Below are positions 35,895 through 46,611 of a stretch of 64,000 bases of DNA, piece by piece (position 1 is the first letter of the stretch; each line of letters starts with the position of its first letter). The notes under the pieces were generated by a model. That model saw only the letters and a list, made by a program, of their open reading frames with translations. It ran no database searches and had not been told where the DNA came from. A program made the translations under genes and the position numbers. The DNA lies in assembly GCA_014649155.1 (NCBI GenBank), contig BMSM01000011.1, forward strand, positions 175,747-239,746, written 5' to 3'. Source of the stretch: Streptomyces griseoviridis (GTDB lineage Bacteria; Actinomycetota; Actinomycetes; Streptomycetales; Streptomycetaceae).

Positions 35895-37319
35895 GTGAAA
35901 GACCAGGACATGCCCGCACCAGCAACCGGCCCGGCCCAGACCCCCGTCAATCCGCGCTCCCGTGTCCTCATCGCCAGCCTCATCGGCACGACGATCGAGT
36001 TCTACGACTTCTACATCTACGCGACCGCGGCGGTGCTGGTCTTCCCCGCACTCTTCTTCCCGAGCAGCGACCCGACCACGGCCCTGCTCTCCTCCTTCGC
36101 GGTCTTCGGCGCCGCGATGGTCGCCCGCCCCGTCGGCGCCGTCTTCTTCGGACACCTCGGGGACCGGCTCGGCCGCAAGAAGACGCTGGTGATCTCGCTG
36201 CTGACCATGGGCATCGCCACGTTCCTCATCGGCGCCCTGCCCACCTACGCGCAGGCCGGCTGGGTCGCCACCGCGCTCCTCGTCCTGATGCGGCTCGCCC
36301 AGGGCTTCGCGCTCGGCGGCGAGTGGAGCGGCGCCGCCCTGGTCGCCACCGAGAACGCCCCCAAGGGCAAGCGCGCCCTGTACGGCACCTTCCCGCAGCT
36401 CGGCGCCCCGCTCGGCTTCATCATCGGCAACGGCCTGTTCCTGATCATCGGCGCGGTCCTGCCGTCCACGGCCGGCGCCGACCCCACCCAGCCCTCCGAC
36501 GCGTTCACGAGCTGGGGCTGGCGCATCCCGTTCCTGTTCTCCGCGGTGATGGTCGCCATCGGCCTGTGGGTGCGGTCCCGGCTGGTGGAGTCGGCGGTGT
36601 TCGCCAGGACGCGGGAGACCGGGAAGGTCCGCAAGCTGCCGCTGGCCACGGTCGTGCGGGGCCACTGGAAGCAGCTGGTCCTCGGCACCTTCTTCATGCT
36701 GGCGACGTACGTGCTCTTCTACCTCATGACCACGTTCTCGCTCAGCTACGGCCGCACCGCGAAGGACGCCGCCGTGCCGGGCCTCGGTTACAGCTACACC
36801 GCCTTCGTCCTGATGATGATCTTCGGCGTGCTCTTCTTCGCCGTGTTCACCCTGGTCTCCGGCCCGCTCGCCGACCGGTACGGCCGCCGCTCCACCCTGA
36901 TTTGCGTCACCGCCGGCATCATCGTCTTCGGACTGGTCTGGGTTCCGCTGATCGGCCTCGGCACCCTCGGCGTGGTCCTCTGGCTGGTCCTCGGCTTCAC
37001 CCTGATGGGCATGACCTTCGGCCCGATGGGCGCGCTGCTGCCGGAACTCTTCCCGACCAGCGTCCGCTACACCGGCTCGGGCATCTCGTACAACGTCAGT
37101 TCGATCCTCGGCGCGGCCGTCGCCCCGTTCATCGCGGTGGCGCTCTGGGAGGCCGGCGACGGCTCGCCCTGGCTGGTCGGCGTCTACCTCTCCTCGATGG
37201 CGGTGCTGACGCTGATCGCGCTCCTCCTCGGCAAGGAGACCAAGGACGTCTCCCTGGACGAGGGCGAGACCGCAGCGGCCGGCGGGGAGCCGCACGCCCC
37301 GGCGGTCCCCGCCGCCTGA
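35895..37319 (+). CDS. MFS transporter, metabolite:H+ symporter (MHS) family
   Basis: This 474-aa protein matches the MHS family of 12-TM symporters, which take up compounds such as shikimate, proline, betaine or dicarboxylates. Signature segments: GTTIEFYDFYIYATAAVLVF near the start, FGHLGDRLGRKKTL (motif A), MRLAQGFALGGEWSGAALVA, and LADRYGRRSTL in the second half. The charged C-terminal tail ends GEPHAPAVPAA. The start is GTG at 35895; an ATG five codons later is an alternative. The substrate cannot be told from sequence. The perfect inverted repeat just upstream may control it. Confidence 0.92.
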   Translation: MKDQDMPAPATGPAQTPVNPRSRVLIASLIGTTIEFYDFYIYATAAVLVFPALFFPSSDPTTALLSSFAVFGAAMVARPVGAVFFGHLGDRLGRKKTLVISLLTMGIATFLIGALPTYAQAGWVATALLVLMRLAQGFALGGEWSGAALVATENAPKGKRALYGTFPQLGAPLGFIIGNGLFLIIGAVLPSTAGADPTQPSDAFTSWGWRIPFLFSAVMVAIGLWVRSRLVESAVFARTRETGKVRKLPLATVVRGHWKQLVLGTFFMLATYVLFYLMTTFSLSYGRTAKDAAVPGLGYSYTAFVLMMIFGVLFFAVFTLVSGPLADRYGRRSTLICVTAGIIVFGLVWVPLIGLGTLGVVLWLVLGFTLMGMTFGPMGALLPELFPTSVRYTGSGISYNVSSILGAAVAPFIAVALWEAGDGSPWLVGVYLSSMAVLTLIALLLGKETKDVSLDEGETAAAGGEPHAPAVPAA

Positions 37320-37448
37320 TCCGACCGGCGTCCACCACCACCGGAGTCCGCGCTTCCGCACGCCCGGCGTACCGGCGCCGCCACAGGGCATAACACCATC
37401 CCATGTCCTGTGAGCACTTGGGTTACAACCGCACCCCAGGGGGTCCCC

Positions 37449-38006
37449 ATGCTGCGCGGCATCGACGTCAGCGCATACCAGTCCGACGCCTATGACACGG
37501 ACGGCCTCTCCTTCGTCTTCATCAAGGCGACGGAGGGCCGTTCGTACACCAATCCCAAGCTGTCCGCCCAGACCGAGCGGGGACGCGACGCCGGTCTCGT
37601 CGTCGGCTTCTACCACTTCCTGTGGCCGGGCAACCTGACCGCCCAGGCCGAATACTTCGTCGCCAAGGCCCCCGACAGGGCCGGTGACATCCTCGCCGTC
37701 GACTGGGAGCGCACCGGCGACGGCGGCTACGCGAGCAACGCGGAGAAGGACCGCTTCATCAAGAAGCTCAAGGCACTGCGCCCCGACCACCGGATCATCC
37801 TCTACTGCAACCGCGACTTCTGGCTGAACGTCGACACCACGTCCTACGCCGGCGACGCCCTCTGGATCGCCGACTACGTGACGGCGGGTAAGCCCCGCAT
37901 CAAGGCCACATGGCGCTTCCACCAGTACACGTCCGAGCCGCTGGACAAGAACGTGGCCGACTTCGAGAGCAGGGCCGCGCTGAAGAAGTGGGCGCAAAAG
38001 GACTGA
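37449..38006 (+). CDS. GH25 muramidase without a visible signal peptide
   Basis: This 185-aa protein is a single glycoside hydrolase family 25 domain, which cuts the N-acetylmuramic acid to N-acetylglucosamine bond of peptidoglycan. The catalytic region is seen in LRGIDVSAYQ (first aspartate), VVGFYHFLWPG and ILAVDWERTG (the Asp-Trp-Glu pair). The start ATG at 37449 begins directly on the catalytic domain, with GGGGG just upstream. Neither it nor the upstream in-frame ATG at 37410 gives a signal peptide. It could act on lysis, during phage-like release, or be exported by an unclassified route. Confidence 0.85.
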   Translation: MLRGIDVSAYQSDAYDTDGLSFVFIKATEGRSYTNPKLSAQTERGRDAGLVVGFYHFLWPGNLTAQAEYFVAKAPDRAGDILAVDWERTGDGGYASNAEKDRFIKKLKALRPDHRIILYCNRDFWLNVDTTSYAGDALWIADYVTAGKPRIKATWRFHQYTSEPLDKNVADFESRAALKKWAQKD

Positions 38007-38012
38007 GCGGGC

Positions 38013-38675
38013 TCAGCCCCGGAAGTCCGCCGGGCGCTCCGGTGACGCCTCCGTCAGTGCCTTCGTGACCGCGTCGACGCCGCCGCGCAGGCCGTAGACC
38101 GGGGTGCCCGGCTGCTGGCGCCAGGAGTCGTCGAGGCCGCCCGCGTCGACCGTGTCGAAGCCCAGGTCGTCGATGAGGGCCCGGACCTTCGCCTTGGCCG
38201 TCTCGTCGTCGCCGGCCACCGGGAGGGCCATCCGGCCGGGGTCGCCCGTCGGGCGGGGGCGGTCCAGGATGTCCTGGGCGTAGGTGCCGTTGAATGCCTT
38301 GATCACCGGGTGGCCGAGGTGGCGTTCGGTCCAGCGGCTCTCGGTGAGCCCCTCGTCCTCGATGCCGGCGATCCGGCCGTCGCGCTGCCGCGGGTAGTAG
38401 TTGCCGGTGTCGATGACCGCCAGGTCCTCGGCGGCCTCGGCGAACAGGCCGGAGGGCAGGTCCGGGACCGCCTTCAGCGGGACGGTGACCACCGCGATCT
38501 CCGCGCCGCGGGCCGCCTCCTCGACCGGGACGGGTGTCGCGCCGGTCTCCTCGGCGAGGGCCGTGAGGGTGTGCGGGCCGCGGGAGTTGGCGACCCGCAC
38601 CTCGTGGCCGAGGGCGGTGAGCCGCCGGGTGAGGTTGCCGCCGATGTTGCCCGCTCCGATGATGCCGATCTTCAT
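38013..38675 (-). CDS. NADP oxidoreductase, coenzyme F420-dependent type
   Basis: This 220-aa protein starts directly with a Rossmann fold, MKIGIIGAGNIGGNLTRRL, followed by ANSRGP, which contains the phosphate-binding serine/arginine pair expected for NADP. AEIAVVTVPLKAVPDLP and VIDTGNYYPRQRDG are typical of F420H2:NADP oxidoreductase-like proteins. It has the C-terminal segment HPVIKAFNGTYAQDI in which most family members bind F420 or another substrate. Actual F420 use is not certain because many family members act on other hydride donors. It converges on the GH25 gene with a 6-base gap. Confidence 0.85.
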   Translation of the reverse strand: MKIGIIGAGNIGGNLTRRLTALGHEVRVANSRGPHTLTALAEETGATPVPVEEAARGAEIAVVTVPLKAVPDLPSGLFAEAAEDLAVIDTGNYYPRQRDGRIAGIEDEGLTESRWTERHLGHPVIKAFNGTYAQDILDRPRPTGDPGRMALPVAGDDETAKAKVRALIDDLGFDTVDAGGLDDSWRQQPGTPVYGLRGGVDAVTKALTEASPERPADFRG

Positions 38676-38871
38676 CGTCCGACTCGCCTGGCCTTTCGGG
38701 GTCGTGGAACGCCGTGCGTACGAGAACGCTGTCGGGGATCGGTAACCGGTCCACCGCGGTGGCTATTCCTCGGTACGCCCGAACGGGTCCGTCGGTTCCG
38801 CCCGGAGAGGGGTTCGCCGGGGGCCGGGGACGCCCGGTGCTGTCCGTACCGGGCGTCCCGTCCCGCGCGGG

Positions 38872-39084
38872 TCACTTGTTCAGGAAGGCCCAGAACTCGT
38901 CGAACGAGAGCAGCTTGTCGCCGTTCAGGTCGCGGCTCTTGATGATCGCCTCCGCGACGGACTCGGTCACGTTCCAGTCGCCGCCCTGCGCCAGGGCGGT
39001 CTTGAACTCGGCCGGGGTGATGCGGCCGTCGCCGTCCGCGTCGATCCGGTCGAACTGCCTGCGTGCTTCCTCGATGTCCGCCAC
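38872..39084 (-). CDS. Small EF-hand calcium-binding protein
   Basis: This 70-aa protein consists of two EF-hands. The loops are DADGDGRITPAEF and DLNGDKLLSFDEF, both with the expected acidic residues and the final glutamate. The GTG at 39084 is chosen because GAGGGG lies seven bases upstream and the product is then 70 residues, the size of known Streptomyces EF-hand proteins; a start at 39099 would add five residues. It is likely a calcium sensor or buffer. It lies between an oxidoreductase gene and a secreted ADP-ribosyltransferase gene on the same strand. Confidence 0.9.
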   Translation of the reverse strand: MADIEEARRQFDRIDADGDGRITPAEFKTALAQGGDWNVTESVAEAIIKSRDLNGDKLLSFDEFWAFLNK

Positions 39085-39156
39085 CGATCCGCCCCTCATC
39101 CTGTGCTCTGCTCGTCGTACTGACGCAGGTCAGATTAACGTTCCGGCCCGCGGGCC

Positions 39157-39771
39157 TCAGTGCCAGGGGCGGTAGTGCGGGTTGCTCCGGCACTCGTCCA
39201 TGATCTCGGTCTTGGTCTTCTTGTCGACCGGGCAGACGCCGATGACGTAACCGCGGTCGACGCCGCCGGGGAAGGCGACCTCGACCTGGTCGGCCCACCG
39301 GTGGGTGTCGCCGATGGTCTTGTTGACGTCGATGCCGCCGGGTGCGTCGATGTAGTAGTTCCAGCCGGACTTGTACCAGGTCTTGTACAGGTCGTGGTCG
39401 TAGGAGGTCGACACGTACGGGGAGGGCTGGTTGACGAGGACGTAGCTCTCGATGTCGTACTGGCCGTTCTCGACGTCCTTGGGGTGGAAGCCCTGCTCGA
39501 AGATGACGTCGGGGCCGCGGCCGTCGCTGCGGTAGAGGGTGCCGCAGGTGGTGCGCCAGACGGGCTCGGGGGTGATGCGGCCGACGTCGGCGCGGCGGTC
39601 GGCGGCGGCCTTGAGCTTGTCGTCGAAGACGGGGCAGGACGGGGCGGCGGCGCGGGCGGCGGGCGCGGCCGTGGCGGCGCTCGTGGGGACCGTGGCGGCC
39701 GACGTGGCGAGGACGGCGGCGAGGGAGAGGACGGCGGCGGTGGCACGGCGCCGCAGACGATGGATGATCAT
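39157..39771 (-). CDS. Secreted guanine-specific ADP-ribosyltransferase, ScARP/pierisin-like
   Basis: This 204-aa protein has a signal peptide (MIIHRLRRRATAAVLSLAAV to about residue 36) and one ADP-ribosyltransferase domain. The pierisin-type motifs are Arg81 in GTLYRSDGRGPD, the STS motif at 121-123 (SPYVSTSYD), and the QxE motif Gln162/Glu164 (WADQVEVAF) with Trp159 two codons before. These match what is known of S. coelicolor ScARP (SCO5461) and Scabin, which ADP-ribosylate guanine in guanosine, mononucleotides or DNA. Two cysteine pairs (C46/C76 and two near the C-terminus) probably form disulfides. The start ATG at 39771 gives exactly the 204 residues I recall for ScARP. Biological target and purpose are unknown. 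Confidence 0.93.
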   Translation of the reverse strand: MIIHRLRRRATAAVLSLAAVLATSAATVPTSAATAAPAARAAAPSCPVFDDKLKAAADRRADVGRITPEPVWRTTCGTLYRSDGRGPDVIFEQGFHPKDVENGQYDIESYVLVNQPSPYVSTSYDHDLYKTWYKSGWNYYIDAPGGIDVNKTIGDTHRWADQVEVAFPGGVDRGYVIGVCPVDKKTKTEIMDECRSNPHYRPWH

Positions 39772-39882
39772 GACGGGCAGGATCGCGGCCCCGGACGGGC
39801 CGCGCACGGAATGTCACCCGTGGGTGGCGTGTCCGGCGAACTCCCTGCGGCGGGCCAGGACTTCACGCTAGGACCGGGGTCG

Positions 39883-40386
39883 CTACCGGTCGCCCACGCG
39901 CATCTCGAACCACGTCGTCTTGCCGCGCGGCAGCAGGTCGACGCCCCAGCGGTCGGCCAGCGTGTCGACGAGGAACAGGCCGCGCCCGCTGAGGTCGAGC
40001 GGCTGGACCGGGATCAGGCAGGGCAGCCCCCGGGAGGGGTCACGGACCTCGACGCGGGCCCAGCCGGGGCGGCGGCGCATGCGCAGGCCGAAGACGCGGG
40101 CGCCGGTGTGCCGTACGGCGTTGCCGACCAGCTCGGAGACGAGGAGGACGGTGTCCTCGGCGAACTTGGGACTCAGCCGCCACTCGCGCAGGACGACGAC
40201 CTGGGCGAGCCGGCGGGCGGTGGCCGCGGACTCCGGCCTGGACGGGAGCGGAACCTCGCCCTCCGTGGGATTGCCGTACAACTCCATTGCTCTGAGGGCG
40301 TGTTCGTCCTCGACCGCCGGCGACCAGCGCGCAACGGTCGCACGTCCGGCTCCCCGTGGCTGCCCCGTGTCCTCCAGCCCCGCCAT
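39883..40386 (-). CDS. Anti-sigma-type ATP-binding regulatory protein (HATPase_c_2)
   Basis: This 167-aa protein has a GHKL ATP-binding domain of the anti-sigma factor RsbW/SpoIIAB kind. The N-box is VSELVGNAVRHTGA, the DxG-type loop is RDPSRGLP and the second glycine loop is SGRGLFLVDTLADRWGVD. Streptomyces encode dozens of such proteins, which bind anti-anti-sigma factors or sigma factors. Its partner is not encoded next to it. An N-terminal stretch of about 40 residues precedes the domain. Start ATG at 40386. Confidence 0.88.
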   Translation of the reverse strand: MAGLEDTGQPRGAGRATVARWSPAVEDEHALRAMELYGNPTEGEVPLPSRPESAATARRLAQVVVLREWRLSPKFAEDTVLLVSELVGNAVRHTGARVFGLRMRRRPGWARVEVRDPSRGLPCLIPVQPLDLSGRGLFLVDTLADRWGVDLLPRGKTTWFEMRVGDR

Positions 40387-40565
40387 GCCCCCATCATGGC
40401 CGCCCCCGGCGGGCTCCGGGGCCGTTCCGGGGGAATGCGCCGCCGTGCGGGCCGGGGTGCGCGAGGGGTGATCGGCATATGCCAGTGGCAGATCGAGAAT
40501 CGAAAATCACCGCGTGAACTGGGCGGACGGTTCGAGCAGGGGTGCCCGCCGGCCCTCGTCGGCCC

Positions 40566-40594
40566 GACAGGCTTAAGGTTGCCTTAAGCCTGTC
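40566..40594. promoter_or_regulatory. Perfect 13-bp inverted repeat between echA and the ATPase gene
   Basis: GACAGGCTTAAGG (40566-40578) and CCTTAAGCCTGTC (40582-40594) are perfectly complementary with the 3-base spacer TTG. It is 54 bases past the enoyl-CoA hydratase stop and about 180 bases before the ATPase start on the minus strand. A 3-base loop is poor for a terminator hairpin but normal for an operator; both remain possible. The AT-rich core (CTTAAG twice) is unusual in this genome. Confidence 0.7.
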
Positions 40595-40648
40595 ATAAAC
40601 CGCTCCAACGAGGGACCCGGCCGGTACGCCGCGTCAACGGCCACTCGT

Positions 40649-41416
40649 TCAGAGGAACTTCGCCCGGCCGGGCCCCTCCTCGACGAAGCTGCGCATCCCG
40701 CGCTCGCGGTCCTCCGTGGCGAACAGGCCCGCGAACCAGTTCCGTTCGACGGCGAGCCCGGTGTCGAGGTCCGTCTCCAGCCCGGTGTCGACCGACTCCT
40801 TGGCGGCGCGCAGGGCGAGCGCCGGGCCCCGGGCCAGCGCGGCGGCCCAGGCACGGGCCTGCTCGTAGACCTCGGCGGCCGGGACGACGCGGTCCACCAG
40901 GCCGAGGGCCAGCGCCTCGTCGGCCCCGACCTGGCGGCCCGTGAAGATCAGGTCCTTGGCCCTGGAGGGGCCGATCAGCCGGGCCAGCCGCTGGGTGCCG
41001 CCGGCGCCGGGGATCAGGCCGAGCAGGATCTCCGGCTGGCCGAGCTTCGCGTTGTCGCCGGCGACGCGGAAGTCGGCGCAGAGGGCGAGTTCGCAGCCGC
41101 CGCCGAGCGCGTACCCGGTGACGGCTGCGACCACCGGCTTGGGAATGCGGGCGACGGCGGTGAAGGAGTCCTGGAGGGCGCGGGCCCGCAGGATCATCGC
41201 CGTGTGGTCCATGGCCCGCATCTCCTTGATGTCCGCGCCGGCCGCGAACACCTTCTCACCGCCGTAGACCACCACCGCGCGGACGTCCGTGCGGTGGGCG
41301 GCCTCCTCGGCGAGTTCCTTGATCCGGTCCTGGGTGGCGACGTCCAGGGCGTTCATCGGCGGCCGGTCCAGGCGCAGCGTGCCGACGCCGTCCGCGACTT
41401 CGAGGGTCACTGTCAT
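40649..41416 (-). CDS. Enoyl-CoA hydratase/isomerase family protein
   Basis: This 255-aa crotonase-fold enzyme most likely hydrates 2-enoyl-CoA in fatty-acid beta-oxidation. The oxyanion hole is formed by AAGADIKEM and GYALGGGCELALCADF. The two catalytic glutamates are in GGCELA and GQPEILLGLIPGAGG. These positions match those of the classical hydratases, so hydratase rather than isomerase activity is favoured. The start ATG lies at 41416. It is a single gene followed by a perfect inverted repeat. Confidence 0.92.
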   Translation of the reverse strand: MTVTLEVADGVGTLRLDRPPMNALDVATQDRIKELAEEAAHRTDVRAVVVYGGEKVFAAGADIKEMRAMDHTAMILRARALQDSFTAVARIPKPVVAAVTGYALGGGCELALCADFRVAGDNAKLGQPEILLGLIPGAGGTQRLARLIGPSRAKDLIFTGRQVGADEALALGLVDRVVPAAEVYEQARAWAAALARGPALALRAAKESVDTGLETDLDTGLAVERNWFAGLFATEDRERGMRSFVEEGPGRAKFL

Positions 41417-41455
41417 GCCCGCAGGTTAACGGGCATTAACCCGGTGGGATAAGGG

Positions 41456-42688
41456 CTACGCCTTCCACTTGTCCCAGGACATGTTCCAGCCGTTGAAGCC
41501 GTTGTCCGGGGCCACCGTGGCGTCGTCGCTGTTCTTCACGACCACCACGTCCCCGATCATCGAGTTCGCGAAGAACCAGGCGCCCGGCGCGTCCTCGTCC
41601 CAGCCGCCCTGCGTGTCGCGCAGGCCGACGCAGCCGTGGCTGGCGTTGCGGTTGCCGAAGGCGTCGCCGCCCCAGTAGTTGCCGTGGATGAAGGTGCCGG
41701 AGGTGGTCAGGCGCATGGCGTGCGGCACGTCCTTGATGTCGTACTCGCCGCCGTAGCCGACCGTCTCGCCGTTCATCCGGGTCACCGAGAGCTTCTCGCT
41801 GATGACCATCTGGCCGTTCCAGGTCTCGTAGCCCGGGGCGCCGGTGGTGACGGGGACGGTCTTGATGGTCCGGCCGTCCCGCCGCACCTCCATGGTGAGC
41901 TTCTCGGCGTCGACGACGGAGACCTGGCTGCGGCCGATGGTGAAGGAGATCTTCTTGGCCTGCTCGCCGTAGACGCCGTCGCGGCCCTCGACGCCGTTCA
42001 GGTTCAGGTCGACAGTGACCTTGGTGCCGGCCTTCCAGTACTTCTCCGGGCGGAAGTCGAGGCGGTCGTTGCCGAACCAGTGGCCCTCGACGTCGACGGC
42101 CGGCTCGGTCTTGATACTGATGGCCCGCTCGACGTCCTCGGGGTGGGTGATGCCCCGGGTGAAGCGGAGCGAGAAGGGCATTCCGACGCCGACGGTCGAG
42201 CCGTCCTCGGGGGTGAAGGTGCCGATGAAGGTGTTCTTCGGCGTCAGGGTGGTGAAGCGGGAGTCCTCGGCGGCGGTGCGGCCCGCGGCGTCCTTGGCGA
42301 CCGCGTGCACCGTGTACGCGGTGGAGGCTGCCAGGTGGGAGGACGGCGTCCAGGAGACGCCGTCCCCGGATATCTTCCCGTCGACCCGCTTCCCGTCACC
42401 GTCCTTCACGACGACCTCGGTCAGCCTGCCCCCGGCGACACCGACCTTCAGCGCCCCGCTGGTGTCGACCGACTCGGCGCCGTTGGCGGGCGTGATGCTG
42501 ACGACCGCCTCCGACTGCTCGCTCCGCACGGCCCCCGGCTCCTTGGCCTTCGCCTCGCCGGACCCGGGGTCCGACCCTCCCCCGCCGCACGCGGTCACCG
42601 CCAGCAACAGCGCCCCGGCCGCCAGCGCCGGCAGTCTCCTGCCGCCGCGCCCCCATGCCGATGCCCCCGATATCGGACGCCCGTTCAA
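41456..42688 (-). CDS. Lipoprotein L,D-transpeptidase (Ig-like + YkuD), first of two
   Basis: This protein of about 410 aa makes 3-3 cross-links in peptidoglycan. A lipoprotein signal is visible (ALAAGALLLAVTAC, then GGGGSDPGSG), so it is anchored outside the membrane. Two Ig-like domains follow (ITPANGAESVDTSGALKV and TFTPEDGSTVGVGMPFSL start them), then the YkuD catalytic domain with HGNYWG and SHGCVGLRD, the cysteine being the nucleophile. The TTG at 42688 (reading LNGRPISG) has GGGGAG six bases upstream; a GTG or ATG far upstream (42754) is less likely. A paralogue lies directly upstream on the same strand. Confidence 0.92.
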   Translation of the reverse strand: MNGRPISGASAWGRGGRRLPALAAGALLLAVTACGGGGSDPGSGEAKAKEPGAVRSEQSEAVVSITPANGAESVDTSGALKVGVAGGRLTEVVVKDGDGKRVDGKISGDGVSWTPSSHLAASTAYTVHAVAKDAAGRTAAEDSRFTTLTPKNTFIGTFTPEDGSTVGVGMPFSLRFTRGITHPEDVERAISIKTEPAVDVEGHWFGNDRLDFRPEKYWKAGTKVTVDLNLNGVEGRDGVYGEQAKKISFTIGRSQVSVVDAEKLTMEVRRDGRTIKTVPVTTGAPGYETWNGQMVISEKLSVTRMNGETVGYGGEYDIKDVPHAMRLTTSGTFIHGNYWGGDAFGNRNASHGCVGLRDTQGGWDEDAPGAWFFANSMIGDVVVVKNSDDATVAPDNGFNGWNMSWDKWKA

Positions 42689-42829
42689 GTCGTTCTCCCC
42701 TCGCCGGGCCGGTCGCGGCCCGCACCCCGTGTGCGCCGACGCGCACCGGCGCATCGTAACCGCAGGCCAGCGAGGGGTTGGAGAGGTCGTTTGTCACTGT
42801 TGTGTACCGAGTCGGGCCCGGTGGGTGGA

Positions 42830-44062
42830 TCACCGCACCGCGCTGCCCGCCCGCCATGCCTTCCAGCTCATGTTCCAGCCGCCGAGCCCGTTGTCCGGGG
42901 CGACCGTGCGGTCCTCGCTGTGCACCACCTCGACGACGTCCCCGACGAGGCTGCGGTCGAAGAACCAGCCGGCCGGGGTGTCCGCGCCACCGCCCTTGAC
43001 GTCGCGCAGGCCGACACAGCCGTGACTGACGTTGGTCCGGCCGAAGACGTCCTTCGGCGCCCAGTAGTTGCCGTGCAGGAAGGTGCCGGACTCGGTCAGC
43101 CGCATGGCGTGCGGCACGTCCGGGATGTCGTACTCGCCGCCGAAGCCGACCGTGCGGCCGTCCATCCGGGTCACGTCGAGCATCTCGGTGACGACCATCT
43201 TGCCGTTGTACGTGGTGTTCCTGCCGCCGCCCGCGGTGACCGGGACGGTGGCGACCAGTTCGCCGTCGCGGCGCACCTCCATGGTCTTGCGGGCCGCGTC
43301 GACCTCGGAGACCTGGCTGCGGCCGACGGTGAAGGTGACCGTCTTGTGCTGGAGGCCGTACACCCCGGGCGCGCCCTCGACGTCCCGCAGCCGCAGGTCG
43401 ACGGTGACCTCGGTGCCGGGCCGCCAGTAGTGGCGGGGGCGGAAGTCGAGGCGGTCCCGGCCGAACCAGTGGGGGCGGATGTCGACGGCCGGCTCGGAGG
43501 TGACCCGGACGGCGCGTTCCACGGCGGCGCGGTCGGTGATCTCCCGGCTGAACTCCAGGGAGACGATCATGCCGGTGCCCACGGTGGACCGGTTCTCCGG
43601 GGCGACGTAGCCGATGAACCGCTCCTCGGGGACGCGGGTGGTGAAGGTCGCGTGGCGGGCCGAGCGGCGCCCGTCGCCGTCCAGGGCGACGGCGTCGACG
43701 GTGTACTTCGCGGCGAGCGCGAGGCGTTTCTCGTCCGGCTCCCAGCTCCGGCCGTCGGCGGAGACCCGGCCGGGCACGGGGGTGTCCCGCGCGTCCTGCG
43801 ACCGGACCACCCGCACCGACTCCAGCCGCCCCTCGGCCACCCGGACCGACAGCTTCCGCCCCGGGCGGACGTCCCGGTCGCCGTCGTCGGGAGCGATGCG
43901 GATGCCCTCCTCGCGGCCGGGCGGCTTGCCGAACATCCCGCCGAGCCCGGTGCCTGCCGGGGAGCAGCCGGCGCTGGCGGCCAGCAGTCCGGTCCCTGTC
44001 AGTACGGCGGCCAGCAGGGCCCCCGCGCGCCGTGCGCGCCCGTGTACGTGCCTCACATCCAC
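42830..44062 (-). CDS. Lipoprotein L,D-transpeptidase (Ig-like + YkuD), second of two
   Basis: This protein of about 410 aa has the same build as its downstream paralogue: a lipobox LLAASAGC, two Ig-like domains, and a YkuD domain with HGNYWAPKD and SHGCVGLRDVKGG. Both are of the mycobacterial LdtMt2-like architecture. Overall identity with the neighbour is high in the catalytic domain but lower in the N-terminal 100 residues. The start is uncertain: the GTG codons at 44062 (VDVRHVHG) and 44056 (VRHVHGRA) are both possible and the ribosome site is weak. It is divergent from glgX. The pair arose by tandem duplication. Confidence 0.88.
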   Translation of the reverse strand: MDVRHVHGRARRAGALLAAVLTGTGLLAASAGCSPAGTGLGGMFGKPPGREEGIRIAPDDGDRDVRPGRKLSVRVAEGRLESVRVVRSQDARDTPVPGRVSADGRSWEPDEKRLALAAKYTVDAVALDGDGRRSARHATFTTRVPEERFIGYVAPENRSTVGTGMIVSLEFSREITDRAAVERAVRVTSEPAVDIRPHWFGRDRLDFRPRHYWRPGTEVTVDLRLRDVEGAPGVYGLQHKTVTFTVGRSQVSEVDAARKTMEVRRDGELVATVPVTAGGGRNTTYNGKMVVTEMLDVTRMDGRTVGFGGEYDIPDVPHAMRLTESGTFLHGNYWAPKDVFGRTNVSHGCVGLRDVKGGGADTPAGWFFDRSLVGDVVEVVHSEDRTVAPDNGLGGWNMSWKAWRAGSAVR

Positions 44063-44221
44063 CCGTAACGACCGGTCCGCCCTGGGGAAACGTGAGTGCG
44101 AGCCACCGGGTGGGAAGAGAAGAGGGGAGGACGACGCCACGGGGGCGTGCGGCCGGGACGCCGTACGCCCGTTCTTCTCCCGTCCGCGCCCGTCGTCCCA
44201 CGAGCCGTGGGAGGCCGCCAG

Positions 44222-46477
<2,256 letters not shown>

Positions 46478-46611
46478 GGACCGTACCCGGCGCCGGGTTT
46501 CTTACGACCTCGTGAACGCGTCGGCGCTTTCCTTGACCGGCTTCGGCGGCGGCTGGAAACGTGCTGGTCACACCCCCCTCCACGGTTCCTTCCACTCCCT
46601 TGGGGTCCCGC

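Noticed and set aside
39883..40386. Immunity partner of the ADP-ribosyltransferase
   Set aside because: It is an ordinary anti-sigma-type ATPase, common throughout Streptomyces genomes, and shows no feature of an inhibitor or ADP-ribosyl hydrolase.
40566..40594. Iron-box (DmdR/IdeR) operator
   Set aside because: The core CTTAAGGTTGCCTTAAG does not match the TTAGGTTAGGCTAACCTAA-like consensus, and no iron gene is adjacent.
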